From NCBI RefSeq assembly GCF_026339875.1, contig NZ_JAPEPZ010000001.1:8122001-8186000 (forward strand): a stretch of 64,000 bases of DNA. The letters are read 5' to 3'. The notes beneath the pieces are model-generated. The model did no database searches. It had not been told where the DNA came from and was given only the letters and a program-made list of their open reading frames with translations. The DNA is from Streptomyces sp. NBC_01571 (GTDB taxonomy: Bacteria; Actinomycetota; Actinomycetes; Streptomycetales; Streptomycetaceae). Positions 61,741 through 64,000 of this stretch are shown here, one piece after another; the stretch's first letter is position 1; every line of letters starts with the position of its first letter. The position numbers and the translations under genes were made by a program.

Positions 61741-61783
61741 TCGGCCGCCTCCCGCACCCCGACCCATCGAGGGAATGAATTCC

Positions 61784-62035
61784 ATGCAAGACCTGAGGAA
61801 CGTCGTCGACGACCTGCTCCGGCAACTCGCCGCCGCGCGGGATGTCCCGGCCGACGCCGAACTGTCGCAGATCATCATCAGCTCGCTCGACCAGATGCGG
61901 TTTCTGGTCGGCCTGGAGGAGCGGCTCGACGTGATGCTGGACGTCGGCGACGTGCTGCCCTTCGACCTGTCCGACCGCGACGCTCTGCTCAAGAGCGTGC
62001 GGGAACTGCTGGTGGAATCCGGAGTGGCCCTGTGA
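61784..62035 (+). CDS. Carrier protein partner of the amino acid ligase
   Basis: An 83-residue acidic four-helix-type carrier. The phosphopantetheine serine is Ser34 in IISSLDQMRFLVGLEERLDVML, a non-canonical SSL in place of DSL. ATG 61784 is chosen because GAGGGA lies 9 bp upstream; ATG 61775 would have no room for a site. It differs strongly from the ACP at 59280, so the cluster keeps separate carriers for the acyl chain and for the amino acid. It starts 43 bp after the ligase gene. Confidence 0.88.
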   Translation: MQDLRNVVDDLLRQLAAARDVPADAELSQIIISSLDQMRFLVGLEERLDVMLDVGDVLPFDLSDRDALLKSVRELLVESGVAL

Positions 62036-62096
62036 CCGGCGCCCGTCCGTCCGCCGCGCTCCGGCGCGGCGGGCACCCCGGCCGCGGTGGCCACCG

Positions 62097-63503
62097 ATGA
62101 GCGCTACCCGGGCGCGGTTGCTCGACCTGGACACGGTGCGCGAGGTCGTGCGCGTCTCGGTCCCGCTGATGTTCGGCATGCTCGGGAACCTGATCCTGCT
62201 GCTGGTCGACCGGATCTGCCTGGCCCGCTACTCGGAGGACACCCTCACCGCGTCCGGCCCCGCCGTCTTCACCGCGACCACGGTGATCATGGTGACCACG
62301 GGGGCGGTCGGCATCACCCGCTCCTACGTGGCGCAGGCCCGCGGCCGCGGGGAGAAGCGCGAGGCGATGGACGAGGGCGCCAACGGCTTCGTCCTGGCCC
62401 TGCTGCTCTGCGCGCTGCTGTTCGCCTCCACCCCGCTGCTGATGTGGGTGCCCACGCTGAGCGGGCAGCCCACGCACATCCAGGAGCTGGAGGCGCAGTT
62501 CCTCGGCCTGTCCACGCTCTACGGCGCGGTCATGACCCTCAACATGGCGCTGTCCTCCTACTTCAACGGCATGGGCCGGACCCGGGTGCCGATGGTCGTC
62601 GGCATCCTCGGCCAGATGGTCGGCGTCGTGATGACGATCGGCCTGGTCTTCGGCCGCTTCGGCCTGCCGGAGCTGGGCATGCGGGGCTCCGCGCTCGGCA
62701 CGCTGAGCGCGGTGTCCGTCATGTTCGTCGGCTACGCCGTGTACCTGCCCAAGGGGTACGCCGCGGGCTTCGGCCGGCTCGTCCGCCAGGGCGGCCGCCG
62801 GGCCGCCGGGACGCTGTGGCTGCGGCTGCGGCGCGGCGCCCCCGCCGGCGGCTCCCTGAGCCTGGAGGAGCTGGGGCAGACCGCGTTCGTGTGGCTGGCC
62901 GGCGTCCTGGGCCCGGTGGCGCTCGCCGCCAACAACGTGGCGCTGGCCCTGAACTACGCGGCCGTCATTCCCCTGATCGGCCTCGGCATGGGGTGCAACA
63001 TCCTGTGCGGCAAGGCCGTCGGCGCCGGAGCGCACCGGAACATTCCGCACATCATGCGGGTCACCCTGAGCATCTCGGGCCTGTACGTGGCCGTGGTCGC
63101 GCTCTTCCAGATCGTCACCCCGACCCTGCTGCTGAGTCCGTTCGGTCTCGACGGAGCCGACTCCGCCGTCACCGCCCACGCCGTGGCCACCTCGCGGGTG
63201 CTGTGGACGTACTCCTTCGCGTTCATGTTCTCGATGGTCGGTTCGGCGGTCCTGGAGTGTCTCGGCCTGGCCCGCTTCGGGTTCCTGGCGCGCGTCGTCC
63301 TCATGTGGTGTCTGTGCGTTCCCACGATCATCGCGTTCGTGCTGCTCAACCGTGATGACGCGGACATGCTGCCGGCGATGTGGGTGATCTTCTCGGCCTT
63401 CGAGGCCGCGATGGCCGCGGTCTGCCTGTGGCGCGTCAGGCAGGCCGTCGCCAACGAGGAGAACCGGCTCCACCACACCGAACCGGTCCAGCAGACGATC
63501 TGA
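62097..63503 (+). CDS. MATE-family multidrug/metabolite exporter
   Basis: A 468-residue membrane protein of the MATE (NorM/DinF) family with 12 hydrophobic helices. It begins VREVVRVSVPLMFGMLGNLILLLVDRICLARYS. The repeats MVVGILGQMVGVVMTIGLVF and GMRGSALGTLSAVSVMFVGYAVY match the two halves, and AANNVALALNYAAVIPLIGLGMGCNILCGKAVG is the second-half equivalent of the first. Likely exports the cluster's product or protects the producer. ATG 62097 has only a weak ribosome site. Confidence 0.9.
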   Translation: MSATRARLLDLDTVREVVRVSVPLMFGMLGNLILLLVDRICLARYSEDTLTASGPAVFTATTVIMVTTGAVGITRSYVAQARGRGEKREAMDEGANGFVLALLLCALLFASTPLLMWVPTLSGQPTHIQELEAQFLGLSTLYGAVMTLNMALSSYFNGMGRTRVPMVVGILGQMVGVVMTIGLVFGRFGLPELGMRGSALGTLSAVSVMFVGYAVYLPKGYAAGFGRLVRQGGRRAAGTLWLRLRRGAPAGGSLSLEELGQTAFVWLAGVLGPVALAANNVALALNYAAVIPLIGLGMGCNILCGKAVGAGAHRNIPHIMRVTLSISGLYVAVVALFQIVTPTLLLSPFGLDGADSAVTAHAVATSRVLWTYSFAFMFSMVGSAVLECLGLARFGFLARVVLMWCLCVPTIIAFVLLNRDDADMLPAMWVIFSAFEAAMAAVCLWRVRQAVANEENRLHHTEPVQQTI

Positions 63504-63535
63504 CCGACCACCCGACAGAGAGTGTGGCCTTTTCC

Positions 63536-64000
63536 GTGAACGTATTGATCCTCGGCCGCGAGGAAGACTGCCGCGACTACCTCGACTACGCGCACCAACG
63601 AGGCTTCACCGTCCGGTTCTTCGCCCCGCCGCGGCTCACCGCCGACGACCGGGCGAACTGGCAGCGGACCGTCGCCGACGCCGCGCGCGAGACCGTGGAC
63701 CTGAGCACCGTCGACGACATCATCTCCTTCCACGACAGCCACCAGATCCAACTGGAGCTGCTGCGCGGCGAACTGGGTATGCCCACTCGCGACATCGACA
63801 CCCTGCTGTGCCTCGCCGACAAGACCCGGTTCAAGGCGCACCCGGCGGTCCGTGACCACATCACCCGCCACATCGAGCTGGACACGTCGGCGAAGGCGCC
63901 CGCGGCGCTGGCGGCCGTCGACGCCGCCCTCACCTTCCCGGTCGTCGTCAAGCCGTCGAACGGCTTCTACAGCGCGGGCGTGGTGAAGGCCGCGACGCCC
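63536..64000 (+). CDS. ATP-grasp ligase, partial (C-terminus beyond the window)
   Basis: The first 155 residues of an ATP-grasp enzyme. The N-terminal preATP-grasp domain begins NVLILGREEDCRDYLDYAHQRGF. DLSTVDDIISFHDSHQIQLELLRGELGMPTRDIDTLLCLADKTRFKAHPAVRDHI is the lead to the ATP domain, and FPVVVKPSNGFYSAGVVK is the ATP-binding lysine strand. Such ligases join a carboxylate to an amine, e.g. dipeptide ligases of tailoring clusters. GTG 63536 is preferred (GAGAG 13 bp upstream); GTG 63524 is an alternative. It may couple the carrier-derived acid or amino acid to a second amino acid. Confidence 0.85.
   Translation, partial: MNVLILGREEDCRDYLDYAHQRGFTVRFFAPPRLTADDRANWQRTVADAARETVDLSTVDDIISFHDSHQIQLELLRGELGMPTRDIDTLLCLADKTRFKAHPAVRDHITRHIELDTSAKAPAALAAVDAALTFPVVVKPSNGFYSAGVVKAATP

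Overview
The window is a GC-rich actinobacterial chromosome segment, almost certainly Streptomyces. Codon third positions are strongly G/C, GTG starts are common, and the gene content is typical: a SpoIIE-type phosphatase, a SigB/F-type sigma factor, an ABC-F protein, secreted TAP-like peptidases, and a crotonyl-CoA carboxylase/reductase operon whose order matches, as I recall it, the S. coelicolor ccr-meaA locus. Most of the first 56 kb is chromosomal core or near-core DNA. I saw no tRNA, rRNA, CRISPR array, insertion sequence or prophage.

Layout. 1-10.3 kb (mostly minus strand): the 3' part of psd, then an ethylmalonyl-CoA pathway operon (ccr, meaA, a CitE/malyl-CoA lyase-like gene, a MaoC hydratase, an acyl-CoA dehydrogenase). 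Upstream lie a TetR regulator and a tandem 3-hydroxyacyl-CoA dehydrogenase that can feed crotonyl-CoA to Ccr. 10.7-22.2 kb: a HEAT-repeat protein, GNAT and RidA proteins, a secreted TAP-like peptidase, a radical SAM protein under a near-perfect LexA box, an SRPBCC protein, an MFS transporter with fused carboxypeptidase-regulatory-like domains, a PAS/GAF/SpoIIE phosphatase and a methyltransferase closed by a perfect palindromic hairpin.

22.4-26.3 kb is a compact, unusual locus. Two almost identical 71-72 aa peptides without cysteine sit upstream of a membrane M50 zinc protease that carries an N-terminal PqqD-like segment, then a small secreted four-cysteine protein. A divergent XRE-type regulator lies across an inverted repeat. 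This looks like a peptide maturation/export system that I cannot match to a described one. 27.2-32.3 kb is an overlapping hydrolase operon (DppA, M20, S9, S66) for peptides or cell-wall fragments. 32.5-41.5 kb holds housekeeping genes, an ABC-F ATPase, a 159-bp inverted-repeat element and a sigma factor. 41.6-43.9 kb has a broken GAF gene and a highly repetitive secreted, anchored protein. 44-56.3 kb carries an aminotransferase-fold protein that appears to lack the PLP lysine, metallo-beta-lactamase-fold proteins, DedA, a resolvase-like orphan, a holin-like/phosphatase fusion, a MoxR/VWA-metallopeptidase pair, OsmC and a second-type dnaK behind a HAIR-like HspR site.

56.4-64 kb is the left part of a biosynthetic gene cluster that runs off the window. 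One divergent arm encodes an ACP, a truncated ketosynthase-like partner without the active-site cysteine, a complete ketosynthase and a crotonase. The other arm encodes an isoleucine-dioxygenase-type 2OG-Fe(II) oxygenase, a seryl-tRNA-synthetase-like amino acid:[carrier protein] ligase, its likely carrier protein, a MATE exporter and an ATP-grasp ligase. The inferred logic is that an amino acid is hydroxylated, loaded on a carrier by a tRNA-synthetase homologue instead of an NRPS A domain, joined to or elaborated with a short acyl chain, and ligated and exported. The shared 340-bp AT-richer promoter region carries inverted TTCGGCCAA/TTGGCCGAA sites.
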